Shown here: piece after piece, positions 26,439-35,181 of the stretch | How the letters are laid out: every line of letters starts with the position of its first letter | How positions within the stretch are numbered: the stretch's first letter is position 1 | Assembly: GCF_002222635.1 (NCBI RefSeq) | Contig: NZ_CP022416.1 | Coordinates: 62,001 to 126,000 of the forward strand | Direction: 5' to 3' | Length of the DNA: 64,000 nucleotides | Source of the DNA: Pseudosulfitobacter pseudonitzschiae | Lineage (GTDB): Bacteria > Pseudomonadota > Alphaproteobacteria > Rhodobacterales > Rhodobacteraceae | Program-made: the position numbers and the translations under genes | The notes under the pieces: model-generated | Database searches by the model: none | What the model saw: the letters and a program-made list of their open reading frames with translations, nothing else | Told to the model about the DNA's origin: nothing

Positions 26439-26735
26439 ATGGAAACCATCCTTCCAATTATCATTCAGACAGTGACCGGTATTGTCGGTGGTCAAGCCGC
26501 CGGAGCGGCGTTGAAGAACGTCGCCATGGGACAACTTCCTAAACTCCTAAGTGGAGCAATCGGTGGAGTCGCTGGTGGCTCGCTTGTCGGCGGCCTGCTT
26601 GGCGGTTCTGTGGGTGCTGACCCGGCGGATGGCATTGCCATGGGTGGATTGCTTGGTGACATTATCGGTGGCGGCGCTGGCGGCGCAATCCTGACTGGGA
26701 TTGTCGGTATTGTAATGAAGAATCTCGACCGTTAA
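26439..26735 (+). CDS. Small glycine-zipper membrane protein
   Basis: This 98-residue protein is almost all Gly, Ala, Leu, Ile and Val, with dense GxxxG spacing: GIVGGQAAGAALKNVAMG, then GAIGGVAGGSLVGGLLGGSVG, then GGLLGDIIGGGAGGAILTG. Two or three membrane helices are likely and no signal peptide is obvious. Glycine zippers occur in outer-membrane lipoproteins, pore-forming peptides and membrane channels, and the sequence alone does not choose between them. A GAGAGGAACCC ribosome site precedes the ATG. Confidence 0.6.
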   Translation: METILPIIIQTVTGIVGGQAAGAALKNVAMGQLPKLLSGAIGGVAGGSLVGGLLGGSVGADPADGIAMGGLLGDIIGGGAGGAILTGIVGIVMKNLDR

Positions 26736-26774
26736 TTTAGGTGCAGCAGATCATGTCCTACCTTCCGCACCGGG

Positions 26775-27459
26775 GGTGTTGTCACGTTAACTCGCCGAGT
26801 TTGCAAGTTGGCATGCGGATCGTTGATCAATGGGCATTTGCCGCGGATTTCCACGTCTCCAATGCTTCGAGCCGATGGTTGCGGATGGTGAGAGCGGACC
26901 GATGGCGGGCTGGGACAGAGAAGAAATTACGGGTTGCGGACTGCATAGAGACGAAGCGCTGCAGTCCACCCGGTGATCGGAAGCCCTGCATTTATCGCTC
27001 TCGTTTTCGAGAAGGCAGATGGCTGTTCTCTGCACGGTTATTGAGCCTTTGTGGGACCACTGATCAAGTCTCGGTGCGACCAGGCGTTGGCGGCACCATA
27101 GGATCGCGATTTGTCCCTAATGATCCTTTTGGGCACGAAACCCAGCGTTTTATCAGCTTGACCAAAAGCCGCTTTGCGGCGCGCTTGTCTCGCCTCGATT
27201 GGAGGATCTCCTCCAGGGGGCCGAACTTGAAGGTCCAGCGTCGGATCGTTTCATACGAAACGTCCACGCCACGTTCCAGCATCAGCTCCTCGACCTCGCG
27301 CAGGCTCAAGTTGAAACGGCCGTAGAGCCAGACAACATGAGCATTGATCTGGGGCGGAAACCAAGTGGCGCTTGCAGTTGATATTCAATGCCTGCATCGA
27401 CACCGCCTACGCCCAGATTCATGAACCATCAACCTCAGGCCCGTTAACGTGACAACACC
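26775..27459. mobile_element. IS6 deletion derivative (685 bp)
   Basis: The same 17-bp ends as the intact copy at 10435 (GGTGTTGTCACGTTAAC at 26775-26791 and inverted at 27443-27459) bound a shorter body. About 130 bp are missing from the transposase. The 8-base flanks (GCACCGGG and TGCGCATG) do not match. It could be moved in trans by the intact IS6 transposase. Confidence 0.88.
27064..27372 (-). pseudogene. IS6 transposase with internal deletion
   Basis: The N-terminal part (INAHVVWLYGRFNLSLREVEELMLERG, SYETIRRWTFKFGP) joins directly to LEEILQSRRDKRAAKRLLVKLIKR, so the block with the first catalytic aspartate is gone. The frame is lost after that. A separate scrap at 49512-49610 carries the sequence around the missing junction (RAVDQYGVILEEILQSRRDK), so a longer version of the same element once existed here. 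Confidence 0.85.
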
Positions 27460-27624
27460 TGCGCATGCACGGCCGGGCAATGGGTGGGTCGTTGGAAGAC
27501 CGTCATCGGGCCGAAGCTAAAGGCGCGCGGTTTTGAGAATCAGAAAACGGAGGTTAGGATTGGTGTCTGCGTGCTGACCCGGATGACTGAACCTGGTCGC
27601 CCTGGTTTCGAACGCACCGCCTGA
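27460..27624 (+). pseudogene. Transposase C-terminal fragment
   Basis: The frame reads WVGRWKTVIGPKLKARGFENQ and then KTEVRIGVCVLTRMTEPGRPGFERTA to a stop at 27622-27624. The pattern (WKxVIGPxLxAR, then VLxRMxxxGRP) is the tail of a DDE transposase. The family is uncertain. It begins where the IS6 derivative ends. Confidence 0.55.
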
Positions 27625-27689
27625 ATTCCGTCTCGGGCAGGGCGCATTCCAAATTGGAGTCGATCTGTGAAACACGACCGTCAAAGACC

Positions 27690-28529
27690 CTATCTCCCGA
27701 CTTCCATATAGAGCTGTTGCGCGCCCGTAGGCAAAACGCCTCGCTGTTCAAGCAACATCACACAGCGCAAGGCAAGGTCGAAAGAACTGTAGCAGTGATG
27801 CGCTATCAACGCCAAATGCTTAAGCTGCTCGTCATCAAACTGGTTCGGCTGTGAAAAATTACGCACATAGACTATATCTGCCTCAAGTAGCTGATTCAGA
27901 GCCTTTCTGGGCGTGTTGTCCACAACGCAGGGCGCAATAGGCCACTTTTTGATCGCTGCAAAGCAATGCGGCATAAACCCCTGCTTGCGCAGTTCGACGT
28001 CAATTTCACCCATCCCCGGCTGGTCCTTGTAAAGCGTTACAAAGGACACTTCGACCTGAATGACCACTGACTGCGCCAATTTGGACTTGCCCGACTGGAA
28101 CACGGCGAGTTCACCACCCTGAATGTCAATTTTAAGGAAATCCAGCGCACCGATTTCCGCGACATCATCGAGCTTACGCGTGGGCATCTTCACCCGCTCT
28201 ACAACCTCGCCAAACGGAGCGAGAACTTCGAACAAACTCAATGTTGCGGGGTCGGGTTCAAACAGACTTGTCATACCGGACGCGCGGCAGATTTTCAGCG
28301 TATGCGTATTGCCGTCCCCGATTGCATAGGGAAGGTATCGTTCATTGTCGCTCTTTTCACGCTGCAACCTTGCCAGTGCTTGTTCTTGTGGTTCAAACCC
28401 CGTGACACGACACAAACCCGCGTCCAACATGGGCTTGTAGGGAGGCGAGCCATCAATGGGATTGGCGCCAATATCAACGACTTCTGTGAGGCGTGCAGGC
28501 TTTAGCATATCATGCAAACTGTGGCTCAT
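27690..28529 (-). CDS. FkbM-family methyltransferase
   Basis: This 279-residue SAM-dependent methyltransferase has motif I in EVVDIGANPIDGSPPY, the acidic loop in RVTGFEPQEQAL and the FkbM signature LDFLKIDIQGGELAVF. The C-terminal region has an IQVEVSFVTLYKDQPGM strand. FkbM proteins methylate sugar or polyketide hydroxyls and are often near polysaccharide genes, but here it stands alone between IS scraps. A GGGAGA ribosome site lies 13 bases before the start. The target is unknown. Confidence 0.88.
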   Translation of the reverse strand: MSHSLHDMLKPARLTEVVDIGANPIDGSPPYKPMLDAGLCRVTGFEPQEQALARLQREKSDNERYLPYAIGDGNTHTLKICRASGMTSLFEPDPATLSLFEVLAPFGEVVERVKMPTRKLDDVAEIGALDFLKIDIQGGELAVFQSGKSKLAQSVVIQVEVSFVTLYKDQPGMGEIDVELRKQGFMPHCFAAIKKWPIAPCVVDNTPRKALNQLLEADIVYVRNFSQPNQFDDEQLKHLALIAHHCYSSFDLALRCVMLLEQRGVLPTGAQQLYMEVGR

Positions 28530-28628
28530 ACTTCGAATGTTCTCCCAAATTGCCTTTTATTTTGGTAGAGGGGTTGCCTGAAACCGCAAACAGATCAAGG
28601 GATTTTTGCCCGGGGGTGGCGGTCACTG

Positions 28629-28662
28629 GGTAATCTCCCCATTTTTAATGGGGATGGATTCA
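28629..28662. repeat. Terminal stem-loop repeat, copy 1
   Basis: The sequence GGTAATCTCCCCATTTTTAA continues as TGGGGATGGATTCA and contains a CCCCATT-TTT-AATGGGG stem (28637-28653). Nearly the same 35 bases occur inverted at 55706-55741, with one base of difference in length. Both lie just beyond a transposase stop codon, so they are probably IS ends. Confidence 0.7.
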
Positions 28663-29059
28663 GGCGGCGGTTTTCAGTTTTATTGTAGGTGTGATGCCGC
28701 CGATGCTCATGTCGGGTCGCTCGTTGTTGTAAGTCCATAGCCATTCAGATGCCTGATTCTGTGCTTCCTTGATCGTTTCGAAGATATATTGGCTGAGCCA
28801 TTCACCCCGAACCGAACGGTTGTAGCGCTCGATATAGGCGTTCTGCTGAGGCTTTCCGGGTTGGATGTATGCCAAAGAACGCCCTGCTTTTCGGCCCATT
28901 CCATGAGCTTTCCGCTGACGTATTCGGGTCCGTAACACGAATGGTTTTTGGTTTCCCACGCCATTCGATGATCTGGTTCAGGCTGCCCACGGCGGATGTC
29001 ACGTCGCTGGACAATACGCTGGTGCCGAAAATCGAGAAACAGGGGTATTTCGCGTGCAC
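28660..29059 (-). pseudogene. IS3-family transposase OrfB, frameshifted C-terminal half
   Basis: On the minus strand three frames together give SAVGSLNQIIEWRGKPKTIRV, then YGPEYVSGKLMEWAEKQGV, then AYIQPGKPQQNAYIERYNRSVRGEWLSQYIFETI and NERPDMSIGGITPTIKLKTAA. These are the integrase-core blocks of IS3 OrfB, with the last catalytic glutamate in NAYIERYN. At least two frameshifts and the loss of the N-terminal part make it inactive. Confidence 0.85.
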
Positions 29060-29066
29060 ATAATGA

Positions 29067-29747
29067 TTAGGATAAGCGGTCGACTATTTGTCGCGCAGCC
29101 GATACGGCAGCACGCGCGGCCAGATCAACGTCAAGTGTTTCTAGTGCCACGACGCCCACCGAGCATTCCAGCATTGTAAGCCCATCTGTCGGGAGGTGTG
29201 CCGCACTCGATACGCCAATAGCACCCTTGTGAAGTTGTCCGCGCGTCACGCTATATCCATGCTCGCGAGCAAACAGGATGTCATCACTTTCATTTTCAGC
29301 CTCAGGGCGCAGTGCCAGGATCGCGATGCCGGCGGCGCCACGTTGCAGGGGGTGGCGAGTGCCGACGCGGTAGTGAATGGCGATTGCTGCTTCGCGCGGT
29401 TCGGCTGTCAGGGCCACCACGCACTCGTCACACTCGGCTATTGAAAGAAAGGCCGTCGCGCCGCTTTGTTCGGCAAGATCCTGCAAGATCGGTCGCGCCG
29501 TTTCGCGAAGCCCGTCCAAAGTGCGAGAACCGAGCATGTAGGCGCTAGTCCCCAATGTGATACGCCCGTCTTCTGCGCGACGCACCATGGCGTGATCCGT
29601 CAGCGTCGCGACGATACGGTACGCCACTGCCCGGTGCAGCCTAAGCCGCTCTGCCAGGTCACCGACCTTTAGCCCGCCCGGTGTGCGAGCGATCAAAAGT
29701 AGCGCTTCGATGCCCCGTTCGAGTGTTTTCAATCGGCCTGCCGTCAT
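29067..29747 (-). CDS. IclR-family transcriptional regulator
   Basis: This 226-residue regulator has an N-terminal winged helix (LERGIEALLLIARTPGGLKVGDLAERLRLHRAVAYRIVATLTDHAMV) and an IclR effector domain (RETARPILQDLAEQSGATAFLSIAE, HYRVGTRHPLQRGAAGIAIL, then AREHGYSVTRGQLHKGAIGVSSA). It is transcribed divergently from the P450 gene across 168 bases, so it most likely controls that gene and the TRAP operon behind it. Its inducer would be the P450 substrate or product. Confidence 0.93.
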   Translation of the reverse strand: MTAGRLKTLERGIEALLLIARTPGGLKVGDLAERLRLHRAVAYRIVATLTDHAMVRRAEDGRITLGTSAYMLGSRTLDGLRETARPILQDLAEQSGATAFLSIAECDECVVALTAEPREAAIAIHYRVGTRHPLQRGAAGIAILALRPEAENESDDILFAREHGYSVTRGQLHKGAIGVSSAAHLPTDGLTMLECSVGVVALETLDVDLAARAAVSAARQIVDRLS

Positions 29748-29915
29748 AATTACGCGTTTCCTGTGTGTGTTTGGTGCAGCAATAGGTCATCTTTTACGGC
29801 AATTCGCAAGGATGTGTCCCGTTATTTGCAACAAATGTTCGGTAATAGAGATTGAAGGTCCGTTATTGGTCAGATACAAGGTGGATGAACATTCCGATCG
29901 AGTGGAGGCGACGAA
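29748..29915. promoter_or_regulatory. Divergent promoter region iclR / P450
   Basis: Two similar direct repeats, TGTCCCGTTATTTG (29815-29828) and GGTCCGTTATTGG (29857-29869), lie 42 bases apart (about four helical turns) between the two starts. They are candidate IclR-binding half-sites. A GGAGGCGA ribosome site precedes the P450 ATG at 29916. Confidence 0.5.
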
Positions 29916-32258
29916 ATGGCAGTGACCCCCCCGAATTCTGCGAGCGAAGCCTGTCCGCTTTCCGATGAAACCACAGCACAGCAAAATGGCTGCCCGGTAT
30001 CTGATCCGGCCGCGATGGCACGGGATTTTGACGCATTCCAAGGTGCCTACCAAGTCGACCCGGCCGAGGCACTGCGCTGGTCGCGCGATCAGTTGCCCGT
30101 CTTCTACGCGCCGAAGCTCGGATATTGGGTGGTCACGCGCTACGATGACATCAAGGCGGTCTTTCGCGACAATATCCTGTTTTCGCCCAAAAACGTCCTT
30201 GAAAAGATCACGCCCGCCACGGACGCGGCGATGACGGTTCTGAAAAGCTATGGTTACGCGATGAACCGGACCATGGTGAACGAGGACGAGCCCGCGCATA
30301 TGGAACGGCGGCGGGTGCTCATGGGTCATTTCCTGCCGGAAAATCTGGAAAAGCAGCAAGAGATGGTCCGCCGCCTGACGCGCCAGAAGGTTGATGAATT
30401 CATCGACAGCGGCCGCGTCGATCTTGTTGAGGCCATGCTATACGAAGTTCCGTTGCTGGTGGCCTTGCATTTTCTCGGCGTGCCCGAGGACGAGATCGAG
30501 ACACTGCGGACGTTCTCGCTTGCGCATTCGGTGAACACCTGGGGCAAGCCTTCGGACGAAAAGCAGGTCGAGGTCGCGCATGATGTCGGGCGTTTCTGGC
30601 AATATGCGGGGCAGGTCATCGAAAGGATGCGTGAGGAAAAAGACGGCCAGGGCTGGATGCATCACACCATTCGGATGAACGCTGAGATGCCCGACGTGGT
30701 GACCGACAGCTATGTGCATTCGATGATGATGGCGATAATCGTGGCCGCACATGAAACGACGTCGCTGGCGTCTACCAACATGTTCAAGACGCTGCTGGCG
30801 CATCGCGACGCCTGGGAAGACATCTGCTCTGATCCGTCCCTGATTCCGAACGCGGTCGAAGAGTGTCTGCGCTACGCGGGATCAATCATGGCATGGCGTC
30901 GCCAGACCACCGCCGCGACTACGCTGAACGGCGTCGATCTGCCGGAAGGGGCAAAGCTGCTGATCGTGCAGGCGTCGGGCAATCAGGACGAACGGCATTT
31001 CGAAGATGGTGACAGCTTTGATATCTACCGCGACAACGCTGTCGATCACCTGACCTTCGGCTATGGTGCGCATCAGTGCATGGGCAAGAATATCGGACGC
31101 ATGGAAATGCGTATTTTCCTGGAAGAGATGACCCGCAGGCTGCCCCATCTGAAGCTGGCCGAGCAGGACTATTCCTATCTGCCGAACACGTCCTTCCGAG
31201 GGCCGGATCATCTTTGGGTCGAATGGGACACTGCGCATACCCCGGAAAAGATCTTGTCCGAAGCCCGGCGCGCGAAACATGAATTCGCCGTCGGCGCACC
31301 TGCGCGGCGCGACATTGCCCGCAAGATCAGAGTGACCGAAACCCGCAGCGAGGCCGAGGGTATTCTGGGCCTGACCATCGAAGACGCGCAGGGAAGAACA
31401 TTGCCCAACTGGAGCGCGGGAGCCCACATCGAGCTGTGCGTCGGCGACTACGATCGCAAATATTCGCTTTGCGGTGACCCAGAACGCGGCACCTATCAGG
31501 TTGCGATCTTGTGCGAGAATCAGGGTCGCGGCGGTTCTCGTCACATTCACAAAACCCTGAAAAACGGTGCCGAGATCAAGATGCGCGGGCCCTCCAACCT
31601 GTTCCGGCTAGATGAAGGTGCTGCACATTATGTTCTGATTGCCGGAGGGATCGGGGTGACGCCGATCCTCGCAATGGCGGACCGGCTTAAGACTTTGGGC
31701 AAGAGTTACGAGTTGCACTATGCTGGCCGTTCCAAACGCACGATGGCGTTTCTGAATAGGGTCTCACGGGACCACGGACCGGTTCTGTCGCTCTATGCCG
31801 ATGACGAAGGCAGGATAATGGACCTAGCAACGATGGTCGCCGCAGTTCCGGAAGGCGGGCAGATTTACGCGTGCGGTCCGCACGGGTTGCTGAACGCGCT
31901 AGAGAATTTGACCGATGGTCTGCCGCAGGACACCTATCATTTCGAGCATTTCAGCACGGGAATCTCGGGACTGGACCCTGCAAATGAGTCCTCGTTCGAG
32001 GCTGAATTGACCGATTCCGGCATGGTGCTTCAAGTGGCGGCCGATGCGACGCTGCTGGACGCCATCCTTGCCGCAGGAATCGACGTCGCTTGTGATTGCC
32101 GCGAAGGTCTCTGTGGGTCCTGCGAGGTGGAAGTGATTGAAGGCGAAATCGACCACCGTGACATGGTGTTGACGCGAAATGAGCGTGCGCAGAGCAACCG
32201 GATGATGAGCTGTTGCTCGCGCGCCAAAAACGGCGCGCGGATCAAGCTTGCACTCTGA
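29916..32258 (+). CDS. Self-sufficient cytochrome P450 (CYP116B-like)
   Basis: This 780-residue fusion carries its own electron chain. The heme domain (residues 1-445) has the oxygen-binding helix AAHETT (277-282), the EECLR motif (315-319) and the heme-cysteine loop FGYGAHQCMG with Cys388. The reductase follows: an FMN site at RKYSLCG (514-520) and AGGIGVTPILA (576-586), and a pyridine-nucleotide site near YACGPHG (651-657). A plant-type [2Fe-2S] ferredoxin domain ends it, with Cys728, Cys733, Cys736 and Cys766 in the CxxxxCxxC...C spacing. This order and length match the class of P450RhF. Such enzymes hydroxylate or O-dealkylate aromatic and aliphatic compounds using NADPH. The gene is 35 bases upstream of a TRAP binding-protein gene, so the imported acid is probably its substrate. 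Confidence 0.95.
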   Translation: MAVTPPNSASEACPLSDETTAQQNGCPVSDPAAMARDFDAFQGAYQVDPAEALRWSRDQLPVFYAPKLGYWVVTRYDDIKAVFRDNILFSPKNVLEKITPATDAAMTVLKSYGYAMNRTMVNEDEPAHMERRRVLMGHFLPENLEKQQEMVRRLTRQKVDEFIDSGRVDLVEAMLYEVPLLVALHFLGVPEDEIETLRTFSLAHSVNTWGKPSDEKQVEVAHDVGRFWQYAGQVIERMREEKDGQGWMHHTIRMNAEMPDVVTDSYVHSMMMAIIVAAHETTSLASTNMFKTLLAHRDAWEDICSDPSLIPNAVEECLRYAGSIMAWRRQTTAATTLNGVDLPEGAKLLIVQASGNQDERHFEDGDSFDIYRDNAVDHLTFGYGAHQCMGKNIGRMEMRIFLEEMTRRLPHLKLAEQDYSYLPNTSFRGPDHLWVEWDTAHTPEKILSEARRAKHEFAVGAPARRDIARKIRVTETRSEAEGILGLTIEDAQGRTLPNWSAGAHIELCVGDYDRKYSLCGDPERGTYQVAILCENQGRGGSRHIHKTLKNGAEIKMRGPSNLFRLDEGAAHYVLIAGGIGVTPILAMADRLKTLGKSYELHYAGRSKRTMAFLNRVSRDHGPVLSLYADDEGRIMDLATMVAAVPEGGQIYACGPHGLLNALENLTDGLPQDTYHFEHFSTGISGLDPANESSFEAELTDSGMVLQVAADATLLDAILAAGIDVACDCREGLCGSCEVEVIEGEIDHRDMVLTRNERAQSNRMMSCCSRAKNGARIKLAL

Positions 32259-32293
32259 CTATTCCACAACATTGACCCCAAGGGAGGACTATC

Positions 32294-33325
32294 ATGTCGA
32301 CAAAAACCAAACTCATGACGGCCGTCGCACTGACCACCGCATTGACCGCACCGGCGGCCAGTGCCGAAACCACGCTGAAGGTAAGCCACTATCTGCCTGC
32401 GGTGCATGGCATCCATACCGATTTTATCGAACCTTGGACGCAACAGGTGACCGAATGCACAAACGGTGAAGTCCAGTTCGAGATATTCCCGGCGGGCACG
32501 CAAATGGGCAACGTCGCGCGGCAACAAGAACAGGTTATGGCCGGTGTCGTTGACATCGCGCATGGCTTGCACGGCATTCCGCGCGGTCGGTTTCCCGCGA
32601 CATCGCTGATCGACATGCCGTTTCTGACCGACGATGCAGGTGCCGCCAGCTATGCGTTGTGGGAGCTTTTCCCCGAATACCTGTCTGACGAATACAATGG
32701 CCTTAAAGTATTGGCGCTGCATGCCCACAATGGCGGTGTGTTGCACACCAATGAAAAGAAGGTCGAAACCATCGAGGACATGAAGGGGTTGCGTATTCGC
32801 ACCCCAAGTCCTGCCGTATCCGAGATGCTTTCATTCCTGGGGGCCGATCCGCAGGGGCTTCCGCCGGGCGAAGTTTATGAAAGCCTGCAGCGTGGCGTGA
32901 TCGACGGCACGGTTTTCCCATGGGATCCGGTCAAAAGCTTTGGTCTGAACGAAGTGCTGAACTACCATCTTGAACTTGGTGCCTACACCGTGTCGTTCTT
33001 CTTCGTCATGAACGAGCGGTCTTACGAAGGTCTGAGTGAAGAGGCGCAGGCCTGCGTCGATAAGTATTCCGGGGGCGATCTGGTGGCCAAATTCGGCGAC
33101 TGGTGGGACATGTGGGATGCGCCGGGTCGTCAGGATGCTATCGACGCCGGTCACCAAATCACCGAACTTTCGGATGAGCAGCGTGCGCAGTGGGAAGAAA
33201 CCCTGCAGCCGATGATGGATGCATATTTGCAATCGGTCAAAGACGCGGGTGTGGACAATGCCGAAGAGATCTATCTGGCGATGCAAGACAAGATTGCCGA
33301 ATACGAAGCCGCGCAGCAGGACTGA
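32294..33325 (+). CDS. dctP: TRAP transporter substrate-binding protein (second system)
   Basis: This 343-residue periplasmic binding protein has the signal peptide MSTKTKLMTAVALTTALTAPAASAE. DctP features include ETIEDMKGLRIRTPSPAVSEML and SLQRGVIDGTVFPWDPVKSFGLNEVLNYHLELG. It follows the P450 gene after 35 bases with an AGGGAGGAC ribosome site. A hairpin follows it before dctQ. Its sequence is clearly different from the dctP at 3.8-5.0 kb, so the ligand is likely different too. Confidence 0.94.
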   Translation: MSTKTKLMTAVALTTALTAPAASAETTLKVSHYLPAVHGIHTDFIEPWTQQVTECTNGEVQFEIFPAGTQMGNVARQQEQVMAGVVDIAHGLHGIPRGRFPATSLIDMPFLTDDAGAASYALWELFPEYLSDEYNGLKVLALHAHNGGVLHTNEKKVETIEDMKGLRIRTPSPAVSEMLSFLGADPQGLPPGEVYESLQRGVIDGTVFPWDPVKSFGLNEVLNYHLELGAYTVSFFFVMNERSYEGLSEEAQACVDKYSGGDLVAKFGDWWDMWDAPGRQDAIDAGHQITELSDEQRAQWEETLQPMMDAYLQSVKDAGVDNAEEIYLAMQDKIAEYEAAQQD

Positions 33326-33344
33326 TCTGTTCGGACAAATGACC

Positions 33345-33376
33345 AAGGCCCCGGCACGCGAACGTGTCGGGGCCTT
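33345..33376 (+). promoter_or_regulatory. Intercistronic hairpin between second dctP and dctQ
   Basis: Arms AAGGCCCCGGCACG (33345-33358) and CGTGTCGGGGCCTT (33363-33376) pair over 14 bases, one of them a G-U pair, around a CGAA tetraloop. The stem ends in UU and is then followed by ACUG, so it could act as a partial terminator or 3' stabiliser for dctP. The first TRAP operon has a similar element in the same place. Confidence 0.72.
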
Positions 33377-33391
33377 ACTGTGAGGGAGGGT

Positions 33392-33883
33392 ATGGATTTG
33401 GGACAACTTGCAAAGCTGGCGCGCGGATTGATCAATGCATTCGCCATGCTGGGCGTCATCGCCTACGGGGCTGCGGCGCTTGTCACCGTGGCGGATATCA
33501 TCGGGCGCCGTTTTGGGCTTCCTGTCGAGGGCGTCGTCGATCTGGTGCAGCTGTTTGTGGTGACCGGCGCGTGGCTGGTCCTGCCGTTTGCCTTTCTCAC
33601 TGCTGCGCACGTCAGCGTCGATTTCGTGCTTGATCTCTTGCCACATGCGTTCGTAGTGCCGCTGAAAATCCTGGGTACCGTCCTGTCCCTGGGGCTTCTG
33701 GGGCTTATGCTGCAACAGGGATATACGACGTTTCTTACCCGGACCATGTTCGGTGACACCTCGCAACAATTGGGCATTCCGATCGCATGGTACTGGTACC
33801 CGCTGCTTGTCGGCATGACCGTTTCCCTTCTGGCTGTCCTGCTTGAACTGGGCGCATCGCTGAAACAGGAGAGGCAATCATGA
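33392..33883 (+). CDS. dctQ: TRAP transporter small permease (second system)
   Basis: This 163-residue membrane protein has four hydrophobic segments and the DctQ pattern VTVADIIGRRFGLPVEGVVDLVQLF and AHVSVDFVLDLLP. The ATG at 33392 follows GAGGGAGGG, a strong ribosome site; a GTG four codons upstream is less likely. It overlaps dctM by 4 bases (ATGA at 33880-33883). Confidence 0.92.
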   Translation: MDLGQLAKLARGLINAFAMLGVIAYGAAALVTVADIIGRRFGLPVEGVVDLVQLFVVTGAWLVLPFAFLTAAHVSVDFVLDLLPHAFVVPLKILGTVLSLGLLGLMLQQGYTTFLTRTMFGDTSQQLGIPIAWYWYPLLVGMTVSLLAVLLELGASLKQERQS

Positions 33884-35181
33884 GTGATCCGGTTCTCGGG
33901 CTTCTGGGCTTTGCTGCGGCGCTTTCGCTGATCGCCTTTGGTGTGCCGGTCGCGATTTCGATGGGGGTTATCGGGGCCCTTGGCTATTGGTACATGAACG
34001 GCTGGATGGGCGTTTCGTATATTCTCGGGTCAAGCCCGTTTGAGTCGATCTTTCCCTATTCTTTCTCGGTCATTCCGTTGTTCGTGATGATGGGGGTCTT
34101 TGCCTCGCACGCGGGGTTGTCGCGGGCCCTGTTCAATACCATCAACGCGTTCATCGGACACCGCAAGGGCGGGCTGGCTATAACAACAGTGGCTGCCAGC
34201 GCCTTTTTTGGGGCGATCTGCGGCTCGTCACTGGCCACGGTCGCCACCATCGGACGTGTTGCCTTGCCCGAGATGAAGCGGCACGGCTACGATGCGTCCC
34301 TGTCCACGGCGACGGTTGCTGCGGGCGGCACGTTGGGCGTTCTCATCCCGCCTTCGATCCTTTTGGTCATCTATGGCCTTCTGACCCAAAGCTCGATCGG
34401 CCAGTTGTTTATCGGCGCCCTGATACCGGGCATTCTGGGCGCTGTGCTTTATGCAGTTGCCGTGATGGTCCGGGTGCGTCTGAAACCCGAAATCGCGCCT
34501 CGGTCGCCCCGCCAGGGGTGGTCGGAACGGCTGCGCAATTTGGGACAGGTCTGGCAGGTGGTGCTTCTTTTCGCACTTGTGATTGGCGGTATCTACCTTG
34601 GTTGGTTTTCACCGACCGAAGCGGCAGCGGTCGGTGCGGTCGGTGCATTCGTGCTGGCGCTTTTTTCCCAAACATTGAACCGCGAGACGCTGAAGGCCTC
34701 CATCCACGAGACTGCAGGTCTGACGGGCATGATCTTCTTCATTCTGATCGGTGCTGCTTTATTCAACTTCTTCCTAGAGAACACGGGCCTGCCGCAGTTC
34801 ATCATTGCCCAGATTGAGGGGGCTGGCATGAGCCCCACTGCGGTGATGATCCTGATCCTTGTGTTCTATATAGTTTTGGGTTGTTTCATGGACGCGATGT
34901 CGATGATCTTGCTCACCGTCCCGTTGCTTGCCCCGATCGCGCTGGAACTTGAATTCGATCTGATCTGGTTCGGGATAGTTATCGTCACAGTGGCCGAGAT
35001 CGGGTTGATCACACCGCCGATTGGGATGAACTTGTTCATCGTTCAGGCTGCCGCGCGGGATGTTCCGCAAAGCACGGTCATTCGGGGGATCTTGCCTTTC
35101 ATCCTTGCGGATGTGGTGCGCCTTGCGCTTCTCGTGGCGTTCCCCGCGCTGGTGTTGTGGCTGCCCGGGCAGGCATTCTGA
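33880..35181 (+). CDS. dctM: TRAP transporter large permease (second system)
   Basis: This 433-residue permease has the family motifs ASAFFGAICGSSLATVATIG, GGTLGVLIPPSILLVIYGLL, WFSPTEAAAVGAVGAFVLA and EIGLITPPIGMNLFIVQAAA. It completes the transporter downstream of the P450. The four genes from 29916 to 35181 are in one direction with short gaps or overlaps and should form one operon under IclR control. Confidence 0.95.
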   Translation: MSDPVLGLLGFAAALSLIAFGVPVAISMGVIGALGYWYMNGWMGVSYILGSSPFESIFPYSFSVIPLFVMMGVFASHAGLSRALFNTINAFIGHRKGGLAITTVAASAFFGAICGSSLATVATIGRVALPEMKRHGYDASLSTATVAAGGTLGVLIPPSILLVIYGLLTQSSIGQLFIGALIPGILGAVLYAVAVMVRVRLKPEIAPRSPRQGWSERLRNLGQVWQVVLLFALVIGGIYLGWFSPTEAAAVGAVGAFVLALFSQTLNRETLKASIHETAGLTGMIFFILIGAALFNFFLENTGLPQFIIAQIEGAGMSPTAVMILILVFYIVLGCFMDAMSMILLTVPLLAPIALELEFDLIWFGIVIVTVAEIGLITPPIGMNLFIVQAAARDVPQSTVIRGILPFILADVVRLALLVAFPALVLWLPGQAF

